Shown here one piece after another: positions 23,578 to 30,655 of a stretch of DNA of 30,667 nt. Origin of the DNA: a virus. Both the position numbers and the translations under genes were made by a program. The stretch covers positions 1-30,667 of the IMG/VR virus record IMGVR_UViG_3300017758_000070; one strand, written 5' to 3'. Positions within the stretch are counted from its first letter, which is position 1. The number at the start of each line of letters is the position of its first letter. The notes under the pieces were generated by a model, which was not told where the DNA came from, did no database searches, and saw nothing but the letters and a program-made list of their open reading frames with translations.

Positions 23578-24399
23578 TTATTCTCCTCCTAAAGCAATTG
23601 CAAATGCTAATCCAGCAGCATTTAATTGATCTTGTATTGATGAGGTTACCCCACTTAGATAACCTAATTCTGTTGTTGTTACGGAAGTTACGGATACATC
23701 TCCGTTTGAATCTGAAGCTAATGCTCTACTAGCAGTCAAATTTTCCATTTTACTAAACGCAATGGCAGCAGCTGCCTTAATATCTGCGTTTTCAATATTT
23801 GTTATACTGTTACCTGTACCGTCAGCATCAAAAGTTTTATTTGTAAATGTAGTTGTACTGGCACCTGTAACACTTGAAACTTGTGTGGCAATATATGCCT
23901 TAATAGATTGTTGAGAAGCAGCAGCAGTTGCTGAATCTGAAGCAAAGTTATCTTCATCTAAAAAGCCTGTACCACTTAACGCACCATTTAAAACTGGTGC
24001 TGTTAATGTTTTATTTGTTAATGTTTGTGAACCTGTTAATGTAGCAATTGTGGCGTCAACAGCAATAGATAATCTATCTGTATTAACACCTGTTGTTGTA
24101 ATACCTGTACCACCTGCCACAGTTAATGTATTACCAGAAACTATTGATTGATTATCACCACCGTCACCTGCGATTGTGAAACCACCTGCGTCTCCTGGCT
24201 CAAATAAACCATTAGATGAATTATAAATTAAAGTTTGACCGTTAGTTACACCTGATATTGTAAATGCGACAGTAGAACCATCACCTAAAGCACTGTAAAT
24301 TTCGTTAAAGTTTTCGTTGATTAGATCACCACCAGCACGAAGCGTAGTACCCGTTCCGTCATTGGCAGTTGTTCCTATCTGAATTACTTGTCTACCCAT
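23578..24399 (-). CDS. Fibre-like virion structural protein with C-terminal FAIALG
   Basis: This 273-residue protein begins GRQVIQIGTTANDGTGTTLRAGGDLINENFNEIYSALGDG (about 2-42), which is a common N-terminus of marine T4-like fibre proteins. It continues with repeated beta units (GSQTLTNKTLTAPVLNG around 125-142; TTFTNKTFDADGTGNSITNIENADIKAAAAIAFSKM). LGYLSGVTSSIQDQLNAA (about 248-265), a motif frequent near the ends of phage fibre shafts, follows, and the protein ends LAFAIALGGE. The tail resembles the QAIALG ends at 3571-4632 and 9244-9822. Its start overlaps the stop of the tiny upstream gene. Confidence 0.83.
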   Translation of the reverse strand: MGRQVIQIGTTANDGTGTTLRAGGDLINENFNEIYSALGDGSTVAFTISGVTNGQTLIYNSSNGLFEPGDAGGFTIAGDGGDNQSIVSGNTLTVAGGTGITTTGVNTDRLSIAVDATIATLTGSQTLTNKTLTAPVLNGALSGTGFLDEDNFASDSATAAASQQSIKAYIATQVSSVTGASTTTFTNKTFDADGTGNSITNIENADIKAAAAIAFSKMENLTASRALASDSNGDVSVTSVTTTELGYLSGVTSSIQDQLNAAGLAFAIALGGE

Positions 24400-24556
24400 T
24401 ATCTTCCTCTAATTTTCTTACTGATAATTTTTCGTTTGGTTGTAAAGGTGTTTTTAAGATTATATTATCGCCTTCAAAAGTAAAATCTTCACCTTGTTTT
24501 AAAATTTCTTCATTTTTTAAAACAACCAACTTTATCATATTACTATTTATACTCAT
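24392..24556 (-). CDS. Tiny conserved-looking protein between gp7 and fibre cassette 1
   Basis: This is a 54-codon gene if it starts at 24556, or 48 codons from the ATG at 24536-24538. The translation includes MIKLVVLKNEEILKQGEDF and then TFEGDNIILKTPLQPNEKLS, a plausible small beta domain with strand-turn-strand pattern. It ends 8 bases inside the fibre start at 24399 (overlap ATGGGTAG). The upstream ATG lies within a pair of late promoter boxes, so late transcripts favour the second ATG. No family recognised. Its location filling an otherwise empty 175-base gap supports it being real. Confidence 0.62.
   Translation of the reverse strand: MSINSNMIKLVVLKNEEILKQGEDFTFEGDNIILKTPLQPNEKLSVRKLEEDNG
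24544..24551 (-). promoter_or_regulatory. Late promoter box TATAAATA (inner of a tandem pair)
   Basis: An exact TATAAATA on the minus strand. T4 geometry puts +1 at 24538, which is the A of the second ATG of the tiny gene, giving a leaderless start there or a transcript that mainly serves the fibre gene at 24399. Confidence 0.65.
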
Positions 24557-24563
24557 ATTTATA
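24556..24563 (-). promoter_or_regulatory. Late promoter box TATAAATA (outer of a tandem pair)
   Basis: A second exact TATAAATA on the minus strand, 12 bases upstream of the first and overlapping the first possible ATG of the tiny gene. The predicted +1 is near 24550, giving a 12-base leader to the second ATG. Together they would start transcription of fibre cassette 1 after gp7. Confidence 0.7.
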
Positions 24564-24574
24564 ACGTTCTTCTA

Positions 24575-27157
24575 TTATCCAGCATCAAAAGTTACATCTG
24601 TTGCGTCAAAGAATGTTTGGTTTTCATCAAAAGTATCTTCTTGTAATAAACCAATTTCTGATGGTATAGCATAATTAGTTTTTAACTTAAATGTAAAATC
24701 ACTTATTCTATTTGATAAACCATTAACACTTGTATTAAACGTACCACCTAATCTTAATGCGTTGATACTACTTATATTTGTTCTATTACTAAAGTTTCCC
24801 CCTAGCATAAACTTACCTAAACTCTTAAATGTAGGTCCTGCCACAGGAATACCAAATTTAGTAGAGTTATTTCTAATAGCAACAGGAAATTCTTTGTATT
24901 CGCTTAATTTTAACGTAATTCTTTGAGTTAATGTTCTATCTCTAGTGTTTGCTGTAAAGTGATCACTTGTACTATCATTTAAATCAGCACCAACACCTAA
25001 ATTTTTATTTGCTCTTACGGATGTACCATCTGTTTCAGTACCTAATCTACTACCTAAAATTGTAGAGAATAATGTATTGATTACTAGAGCAGGTCCATCA
25101 TAAGATATACTTGAATTTAGACCTGTTATAGATTTAAGTCTAGCATTTATTCTATTAACACTATCAACTTGTCCTGTAAAGTAAAAACCAGCACCGTGCA
25201 TTGTCTTTTTAAATGAATCTCGCCAGTCATTTATTGATCTACCAACTTTAATTACATATGAAAAATCTTGGTAGTATAAACTATCTTGTACTTTCATTGT
25301 TAATTCTGAAACATGACCATCCTCATTTAAATAACTTCCATCAGTATCAATGATTGTAGCAACAGTTGTTGAAGCAGTTGCTGTATCTACTATTTTAACA
25401 ATAGCAGTTTTGCCTGAAGTTCCACCTGTTAATGTAGTATCAACAGCAAATGTTCCACTTGCCGAAGATAAAGTCATTATTTGAGTATTAGTATTTAAAG
25501 ATTTAAAAGTTGCCGTAATAGCAGTTGAAGATGAATCTATACCTGTAATAGTTTCATTTTCTGTAAATGTACCTGAAATATCAGTTACTAAAATTTTTGT
25601 TAAAAAAGTAAATGAAGGTGGTGAAGGTGAATCTTGGTAATTAATACCTGGATCAATTTTATTAATACTTTGAACTCTGCCTACTTGATCACCGAAAGCA
25701 AATACACTAGCACCTGAACCACCACTATCTGTTGACACAGCAACAGTAGGTAAAGATGTATAGTTTGAACCTGAGTTGATAATTCTTATATCAGTAATAT
25801 CTTCACTGCCTGATCCTGATTCTTGTACAATTTTATTTCCTGTATATGGATCACCTCTTACTGTTTCATCTTCTAAAACAATATGATCCTCAACAGTTGA
25901 TGTTGAATCTTCTTGTGTAAAACCACCATTAACAACTGAAACTTTTGCTTCAGCTGATCCTCCACCAGCACCTGTATTAGTAAAATTAATATCATCCCCA
26001 ATAGCATAACCTGTACCACCTGCGTCTATAACAAAACTAGTTATACCACCTGAGCCTACATCACCTACTTGTATTGAAGCAGCCTCACCACCACCTGTAA
26101 CTGTAATAACATCACCAGTTGAATATAAGGCACCATCATTTGATATAGTTGATGTTGAAGGTAAAGCACTAACAGTTGCTTTAATAAATTCTGTTGATGT
26201 ATCTGATTGTGTGCCTCTAATTTCTTCGCCAGCAGTAAAAGTTCCAGTGATAGTATCTTCATTTAATATTAATTCAGAAACTTCATTTGAACCTATTTGA
26301 AATCTAAATACGTTTTCAATAATAGCAGTTGCGCCAGAGGTTTGACCTGTAATTGTTCTACCTATTAAATTTTCTGTTGCGCCAGTTGTAACAACACATC
26401 TTAATATTTTTTTAATATTCCATTGACCATCTGAGGCTCTTAACATTTGTTCTTTAGGATAAATTGTTTCAGAATTTAACCCAAATAACATTTTAAAAAA
26501 TATTTCGTGTCCTCTAGCAGTACCTTTTGATCTATATAAAGATTTAATATTTTTAATTAATTTTCTTTTATCTATTTCAGAAAATAAAGTTTCAGGTAAA
26601 GTATTTAAAAATTCATTTCTAAACTTTGTTAAGAAATTAGAAATAACTTTATCTGGATCTCTAAATTCTAAAAGTTGTTGAATAGTTGAAACAGGATTAG
26701 GTTTGTAATTATTAATAACAGCACTAGCACTAGAAGAACTACCTGTTATAGTTTCACCATCTTTAAATTTATTTTGTGATGAAATATATAATTTACCATT
26801 ACTTAAATCCTCTGTAAGAACTGTTGCCGTAGCATTTGTAGTAGAACCTGTAATAGTTTCACCTCTAGTAAATTTACCATAAGTAGAACTTTCTAAAAGT
26901 ATTTTATCACCAGCGTCTTCTTGTGTTCTTTCAGATGTTAATTTAGAACCGTCTAATAATAATTCATTTTCTAAAGAGGTATCAGTTTCTAATGATATAC
27001 CGTCTGTTGTTTGTACACTAGTTACGGATAGCTCTGCCGCTTCCATAAAAGTATAATATTGTTTTATAAATTCTAAAAATTTAGGATGTTGCTCTAAAAC
27101 AAAGTCAGGAGCCTGACTGTTAACTAGATTTGAAATTAAGTCAGTGAACTTTGCCAT
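24575..27157 (-). CDS. 7: Baseplate wedge subunit, gp7-like
   Basis: This 860-residue protein corresponds to the C-terminal half of T4 gp7 (1032 residues). LEQHPKFLEFIKQYYTFMEA (21-40) matches T4 QDSNFEAFCEAYIQYLSDG. LFSEIDKRKLIKNIKSLYRSKG, then ARGHEIFFKMLFGLNSETIYPKE (about 191-236), matches the T4 segment IYLNADKRDAVARFFESRS to KGIEASYKFLFKVLYNEEVEIE. The N-terminal beta-propeller-like half of T4 gp7 is missing. The rest is extended with repeats of a G(E/R)TITGxTSxATAxV unit near residues 99, 133, 267, 300-320, 520 and 550. It follows gp6 after 2 bases. T4 gp7 forms the wedge core with gp6, gp53 and gp25. Confidence 0.87.
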   Translation of the reverse strand: MAKFTDLISNLVNSQAPDFVLEQHPKFLEFIKQYYTFMEAAELSVTSVQTTDGISLETDTSLENELLLDGSKLTSERTQEDAGDKILLESSTYGKFTRGETITGSTTNATATVLTEDLSNGKLYISSQNKFKDGETITGSSSSASAVINNYKPNPVSTIQQLLEFRDPDKVISNFLTKFRNEFLNTLPETLFSEIDKRKLIKNIKSLYRSKGTARGHEIFFKMLFGLNSETIYPKEQMLRASDGQWNIKKILRCVVTTGATENLIGRTITGQTSGATAIIENVFRFQIGSNEVSELILNEDTITGTFTAGEEIRGTQSDTSTEFIKATVSALPSTSTISNDGALYSTGDVITVTGGGEAASIQVGDVGSGGITSFVIDAGGTGYAIGDDINFTNTGAGGGSAEAKVSVVNGGFTQEDSTSTVEDHIVLEDETVRGDPYTGNKIVQESGSGSEDITDIRIINSGSNYTSLPTVAVSTDSGGSGASVFAFGDQVGRVQSINKIDPGINYQDSPSPPSFTFLTKILVTDISGTFTENETITGIDSSSTAITATFKSLNTNTQIMTLSSASGTFAVDTTLTGGTSGKTAIVKIVDTATASTTVATIIDTDGSYLNEDGHVSELTMKVQDSLYYQDFSYVIKVGRSINDWRDSFKKTMHGAGFYFTGQVDSVNRINARLKSITGLNSSISYDGPALVINTLFSTILGSRLGTETDGTSVRANKNLGVGADLNDSTSDHFTANTRDRTLTQRITLKLSEYKEFPVAIRNNSTKFGIPVAGPTFKSLGKFMLGGNFSNRTNISSINALRLGGTFNTSVNGLSNRISDFTFKLKTNYAIPSEIGLLQEDTFDENQTFFDATDVTFDAG

Positions 27158-27159
27158 TT

Positions 27160-29022
27160 TTAATAACTACTTGTTGTTGTATAACCTACACCTGCGCTAG
27201 CAGAACCTCCAACAAACGTATCAGCTTCGACTGTAATTGTAGAGTTAGCTGTATCTATATTTAAAATCTGATCTCTAACAGGAACAATATCATTTGAAGC
27301 AGGCTCTACTGTAATTTCTACAATAGTTGAAGAAGCTCCTCTAATATTTTCTATTGAAGATACATTTAAAGAATTAATAGTTATTTGACCTGTTGAGTAA
27401 TCAACTGTACCTTGTGTGTTATTAGCATATGTTCTAACTGTACCTACAAAATAATATCTTCTAATATTACCTTGTCCATCATCATCTAAGTAGTAAATGT
27501 TTGTTGTATCACCATCTACTTTAAAACCTGAAGAAGTAATTACACCACCAATACTCGACTTGTGTCCTGAGTGTGGATTAAATATACCATTTCTAAAATA
27601 AACATCATATCTAGTAGATGTACTTAAAGTAGGTGTAAAAGATTTTCTAACTTTAATAGTAGTTACATTTGATAATATAGATGTATCTGTATCATCTATT
27701 TGTTTAACTACTTTTGAATGTCTAAAGACACTATCAAATTTTTGTAAAGTATCAGTATTATAATTATCTAAACTTGTAATTATATTTGATTTAATTGTAT
27801 CAGCATTTTTTGTGGTTGCCTTTTCATCAAACTTAGCAGTTGTTGTTAATATAATATCTGTTGTTTCTGGATCAACAATTACAGGTGTTACTGAAGCAAC
27901 ATTATATTTTTTTAATTGTGCCACTAAATCAGTTTTAGTTTGATTAGTTAATGTAGAACCAGAGGCAGCCTTAATAGCAATTTTAACTTGACCGTAAACT
28001 GGATTTTCATCATCTTCACCACCCCAAGCAGAAACGGCTTGTGCGTTAGGATATAATTCAGTTACTAAAGTTTCATAATCACCTGTTGTAACTGCTCTGT
28101 CTTGCCTTGAATATTGTAAAGGTGCGTTAAATCTAATTGACTCTTTTGTTTGAGGATCAGAACCACCTTGTGAACTTGAATTAGTTGTAATACTAACGTC
28201 TGTAAATCCGCCTATATTACCTGATAATGTAAATGATGAAGCACCGTTTGAAGCTTCTTTATTTGTAACTATGTATTCACATATTACAATATTACTATCA
28301 TCTAACTTTTTACCTAATACACCGTCGCCAAAATATATCTCATATCTTTCATCTTCACTTTCTTGTAAGAAGTAAACTTTTGATGTTGAATTGATAGAAG
28401 TTAATCCTGTTGTTTTAATAAAAGTGTTTGTAGTAGAATCAGTAGATGAATTTTGTACTTGTACTTTTAAAGTTGTCATATCTGCCAATTCACTAGGTAT
28501 AATAAATCTTTGGTCAGGATCTGAACTATCTACTGTATATCTAAATGAAACTAAAGTACCTTCAAAAATATCTACGTTTGAAAAAGTGTAAACACCGTCT
28601 GAAGGTGTAATTGTAATTTCGGCATTTGTTAGATACTGATAAGTTACATCATCAACTGTTGTTTCAAACGCTGTACCTTTTGCCATTGTGATTGACGCTG
28701 TACTTGTAGGCACATTATTAACAGTAATAGAAATATCTGCTATAGGTGATTTTGCCGAAGTAGGTGTATAACCTAACATTTTAGCAATTGACACAATATT
28801 TTTTCTTATGTCTGCTGAATCTAAATACATTTCATTTGCTAACATATTAGCATTGAAACCTAGATAGTGTGTATTATATGCTAATAAATCTAAAAGAACA
28901 GCAAAACCTGATCCTTCAAAATTATAGTCTGAAAATTCTGGTTGATTTTGTAAAAATGTTTTTAAGTTAGATTTTATATTATCAAAATCTAAATCCGATA
29001 CTGCTAATTTATTACTTGCCAT
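27160..29022 (-). CDS. 6: Baseplate wedge subunit, gp6-like
   Basis: This 620-residue protein (T4 gp6 is 660) is the wedge protein whose dimers form the inner baseplate ring and drive the dome-to-star change. SDLDFDNIKSNLKTFLQNQ, then FEGSGFAVLLDLLAYNTHYLGFNANM (about 9-60), and LANEMYLDSADIRKNIVSIAKMLGYTP (61-87) are the N-terminal signature of gp6. IYFGDGVLGKKLDD (about 230) is the FGDG-type motif of baseplate J-like proteins. It lies between gp25 and gp7 with 1-2 base gaps. A weak AAGAT Shine-Dalgarno precedes the start. Confidence 0.95.
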   Translation of the reverse strand: MASNKLAVSDLDFDNIKSNLKTFLQNQPEFSDYNFEGSGFAVLLDLLAYNTHYLGFNANMLANEMYLDSADIRKNIVSIAKMLGYTPTSAKSPIADISITVNNVPTSTASITMAKGTAFETTVDDVTYQYLTNAEITITPSDGVYTFSNVDIFEGTLVSFRYTVDSSDPDQRFIIPSELADMTTLKVQVQNSSTDSTTNTFIKTTGLTSINSTSKVYFLQESEDERYEIYFGDGVLGKKLDDSNIVICEYIVTNKEASNGASSFTLSGNIGGFTDVSITTNSSSQGGSDPQTKESIRFNAPLQYSRQDRAVTTGDYETLVTELYPNAQAVSAWGGEDDENPVYGQVKIAIKAASGSTLTNQTKTDLVAQLKKYNVASVTPVIVDPETTDIILTTTAKFDEKATTKNADTIKSNIITSLDNYNTDTLQKFDSVFRHSKVVKQIDDTDTSILSNVTTIKVRKSFTPTLSTSTRYDVYFRNGIFNPHSGHKSSIGGVITSSGFKVDGDTTNIYYLDDDGQGNIRRYYFVGTVRTYANNTQGTVDYSTGQITINSLNVSSIENIRGASSTIVEITVEPASNDIVPVRDQILNIDTANSTITVEADTFVGGSASAGVGYTTTSSY

Positions 29023-29023
29023 T

Positions 29024-29449
29024 TTATCTTAATCTTTCTAAAAAAGTTTCTACTGTTACAGGATCAGGATGTCCTACTACATAAAAACTTATTCTTAAAT
29101 CGTATGCGTTTCTATCCAAGTCAGGTCGAGCAAGTATTTGTTGTACTCTTACTCTAGGTTCAAAATTTTTTAAAACTTCACCTACATGTCTTTGTAAATT
29201 CAAAGCAGTTAATGGTGTAACTGGTTCAAATAACATAGCACGAACATTACATCCTAATTCAGGATGAAAAGGTCTGTCGAAGTGATTAGTTTGTATTAAG
29301 TTTCTAACACTTCTTTTTACAGCCTCTACATTTGTTAATTTATTTACATCATTACTAACAACATTACGACCAAAATCTAAATCTAAATCTTTATAGATTC
29401 TATTTGCTCTTTTTGAGTTGTTTGTATTTGTGGCATCGTAACTTGGCAT
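29024..29449 (-). CDS. 25: Baseplate wedge subunit, gp25-like
   Basis: This 141-residue protein (T4 gp25 is 132) belongs to the gp25/TssE family that joins wedge to sheath and triggers contraction. IYKDLDLDFGRNVVSNDVNKLTNVEAVKRSVRNLI, then HFDRPFHPELGCNVRAMLFEP (about 57-77), and NFEPRVRVQQI (about 93-103, the EPR motif) are typical. The start is the ATG at 29447-29449 with a late box at 29458-29465. No Shine-Dalgarno fits in the very short predicted leader, so read-through from the PAAR gene may carry most translation. Confidence 0.94.
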   Translation of the reverse strand: MPSYDATNTNNSKRANRIYKDLDLDFGRNVVSNDVNKLTNVEAVKRSVRNLIQTNHFDRPFHPELGCNVRAMLFEPVTPLTALNLQRHVGEVLKNFEPRVRVQQILARPDLDRNAYDLRISFYVVGHPDPVTVETFLERLR

Positions 29450-29457
29450 AACACTAA

Positions 29458-29465
29458 TATTTATA
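29458..29465 (-). promoter_or_regulatory. Late promoter box TATAAATA before gp25
   Basis: An exact TATAAATA on the minus strand in the 20-base gap between PAAR and gp25. T4 geometry puts +1 at about 29452, only three bases before the gp25 ATG. Confidence 0.7.
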
Positions 29466-29469
29466 CTAA

Positions 29470-29769
29470 TTATCCTGCGTTTACGTTAGAACTTCCACTT
29501 ATCATAGCACCAGCGTCTGTTGAATCCCCAACTCTTGCTATAGCAATACCATGAACTCTAACAGTTGATGATCCTGCGTTTACATTTGCTACATGTGGGG
29601 CACACGGTGGTAAAGGTGGAAATGGATGTGATACAGTAGGATCGCCTACTCTAGCAATTAATATACTATTTGCTCTTACAGTTGATTGACCAGGTGTATC
29701 AAGTGTTGTTGTAGCAGTACATATATGTCCTGTACTTAAACTATCACCTTGACGACTGATTGCTGGCAT
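29470..29769 (-). CDS. 5.4: PAAR-domain spike-tip protein, gp5.4-like
   Basis: This 99-residue protein is a single PAAR domain, the sharp metal-bound cone that tips the tail spike (T4 gp5.4 is about the same length). The two-fold repeated STVRANSILIARVGDP (29-44) and STVRVHGIAIARVGDS are the typical PAAR hairpins. His15, His48, Cys56 and His59 are likely metal ligands. The Pro-rich turn HPFPPLPPCAPH (48-59) is typical. It ends a short distance before gp25, forming a central-spike and wedge cluster. Confidence 0.93.
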   Translation of the reverse strand: MPAISRQGDSLSTGHICTATTTLDTPGQSTVRANSILIARVGDPTVSHPFPPLPPCAPHVANVNAGSSTVRVHGIAIARVGDSTDAGAMISGSSNVNAG

Positions 29770-29772
29770 AAC

Positions 29773-29919
29773 TTACTTACCTTGACCGTTATAAAATTTT
29801 AAACTTCTTTTTTTGTGTTTATTCATTGAACTCATTTTACATTTACGTTTTTTAGACGCTTGAGAAGTCTTTTTAGGTATACTTTGATGAGCAACAAAAC
29901 TTTTTGCTAATTTTGCCAT
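29773..29919 (-). CDS. Small basic protein (48 residues)
   Basis: I read this gene by hand: an ATG at 29917-29919 and a TAA at 29773-29775. The protein begins MAKLAKSFVAHQSIPKK, is very Lys-rich (KKRKCKMSSMNKHKKRS at about 23-39) and ends FYNGQGK. It shares TAATG with the gene before it and stops 3 bases before the PAAR start, so the whole stretch is one tight transcript. The composition suggests nucleic-acid or acidic-surface binding; no family is recognised and no function is claimed. Confidence 0.72.
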   Translation of the reverse strand: MAKLAKSFVAHQSIPKKTSQASKKRKCKMSSMNKHKKRSLKFYNGQGK

Positions 29920-30176
29920 TATCTACCTGCTTCTCTAGCTGCTTTTAAAGCTGCTTTCTTTTTTTCTATAGCAATTGATTGTCTAATCTTTCTTCCCATT
30001 GGTATTTGAACAGATTGACTAATTTGTTTGCCTTTTTTAGTGATATATTCAACACTTATAAATCTATCTTTGTAATCGCCTTGTACAGACATTACAGCCT
30101 TCTTTAAACTCATTGATTCTTTTTCTTTTTCTTCGCCTGCTTCATTCCAAAACTTAAATATTCTCATTTTTTTCAT
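29919..30176 (-). CDS. Small basic protein (85 residues), unknown function
   Basis: MKKMRIFKFWNEAGEEKEKESMSLKKAVMSVQGDYKDRF opens a short alpha/beta protein, with SLKKAVMSVQGDYKDRFISVEYITKKGKQISQSVQIP (about 23-59) as its structured core. It ends in a Lys/Ala-rich helix (EKKKAALKAAREAGR). A GGAG about 8 bases upstream supports the start at 30176 rather than the Met three codons later. The RIFKFWNE-type start is familiar to me from marine T4-like phages, but I know no function. Confidence 0.75.
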   Translation of the reverse strand: MKKMRIFKFWNEAGEEKEKESMSLKKAVMSVQGDYKDRFISVEYITKKGKQISQSVQIPMGRKIRQSIAIEKKKAALKAAREAGR

Positions 30177-30178
30177 TT

Positions 30179-30361
30179 TTATGCTCCATTAAAACTATCA
30201 ATGTCTAAACTATCATATTCTGGATCACCTGGACCGAAAAAGTTGTCATTTTTACAACGGCAATGTTTACAACACTCGATTTTTGTTCCTTTGTCGTATT
30301 CTTTCATACAACTTTTGCCACAATGACAAATATGACCGCAATTTAAACAATTTTTACTCAT
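30179..30361 (-). CDS. Cys-rich mini-protein (60 residues), probable metal binder
   Basis: I take the start at the ATG at 30359-30361 (MSKNCLNCGHICHCGKSC), because the longer frame to 30400 would overlap the end of the lipoprotein gene and a promoter-like box. Nine cysteines occur at 5, 8, 12, 14, 18, 30, 31, 34 and 36, with His at 10, 13 and 33, spaced as CxxC and CxC pairs. That suggests one or two zinc sites. The C-terminus is acidic (PGDPEYDSLDIDSFNGA). Function unknown; possibly a small regulatory or protein-binding factor. Confidence 0.68.
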   Translation of the reverse strand: MSKNCLNCGHICHCGKSCMKEYDKGTKIECCKHCRCKNDNFFGPGDPEYDSLDIDSFNGA

Positions 30362-30366
30362 ACGAC

Positions 30367-30374
30367 TATTTATC
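30367..30374 (-). promoter_or_regulatory. Variant late promoter box GATAAATA before the Cys-rich gene
   Basis: A one-base variant of TATAAATA on the minus strand, immediately after the lipoprotein stop. The predicted +1 coincides with the ATG at 30361. If real, it starts late transcription at the right end of the structural cluster. Confidence 0.45.
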
Positions 30375-30554
30375 TTAAAAATCGCAACGCATTTTTCCAC
30401 TTTTTAAGTTAGTCTCACTTAAATTTTCTTTATTTTCTAATGCTGATTCGCCAATTTTCTCAAAATCAGGTGAAATTTTACAATTTATTGATTTTTTAGA
30501 ACAAGACGAGAACAAAATAAGAACAAATGTAAGAAAAATTAGGGATTTTATCAT
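30375..30554 (-). CDS. Small phage lipoprotein (59 residues)
   Basis: I read this gene by hand: ATG at 30552-30554, TAA at 30375-30377. The N-terminus MIKSLIFLTFVLILFSSC is a signal peptide with a near-canonical lipobox (L-F-S-S-C, Cys18), so the mature protein would be acylated and membrane-anchored, about 42 residues long. The remainder is charged and helical (ISPDFEKIGESALENKENL) with Cys at 25 and 57. Small lipoproteins in phages can be outer-membrane spanin subunits (Rz1-type) or superinfection-exclusion factors. No partner inner-membrane spanin is visible here, so neither is claimed. There is no clear Shine-Dalgarno. Confidence 0.7.
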   Translation of the reverse strand: MIKSLIFLTFVLILFSSCSKKSINCKISPDFEKIGESALENKENLSETNLKSGKMRCDF

Positions 30555-30583
30555 TTTTTTTTTGATTTTTATGCTTTTTTCGC

Positions 30584-30612
30584 TTGATTTTGAAACGAAT
30601 CTATGGTATAAT
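30584..30612 (+). promoter_or_regulatory. Divergent sigma70-type early promoter
   Basis: On the plus strand, TTGATT (30584-30589), a 17-base spacer, and TATAAT (30607-30612) preceded by TGG, an extended -10. The predicted +1 is about 30619. It is the only clear host-type promoter in the window and faces away from the late cluster. Confidence 0.8.
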
Positions 30613-30655
30613 AGTATATATGAAAAACAAAAACAGTAACAAAAGGAAAAACATT

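Noticed and set aside
26065-26262. 65-codon minus-strand frame inside gp7, and similar shadows at 1524-1706 and 17464-17682
   Set aside because: Out of frame with conserved proteins and Leu/Gln low-complexity in content.
3571-27157. Very frequent short CACCTG/ACCTGT/ACCTGA words on the plus strand, considered as a repeat or uptake signal
   Set aside because: They are the complement of common Ser-Gly and Thr-Gly codon pairs (TCAGGT, ACAGGT) in fibre and baseplate proteins and keep codon phase.
30362-30400. Longer N-terminus of the Cys-rich protein
   Set aside because: It would overlap the end of the lipoprotein gene and the late-box variant; the internal ATG at 30361 gives a tidy gene order.
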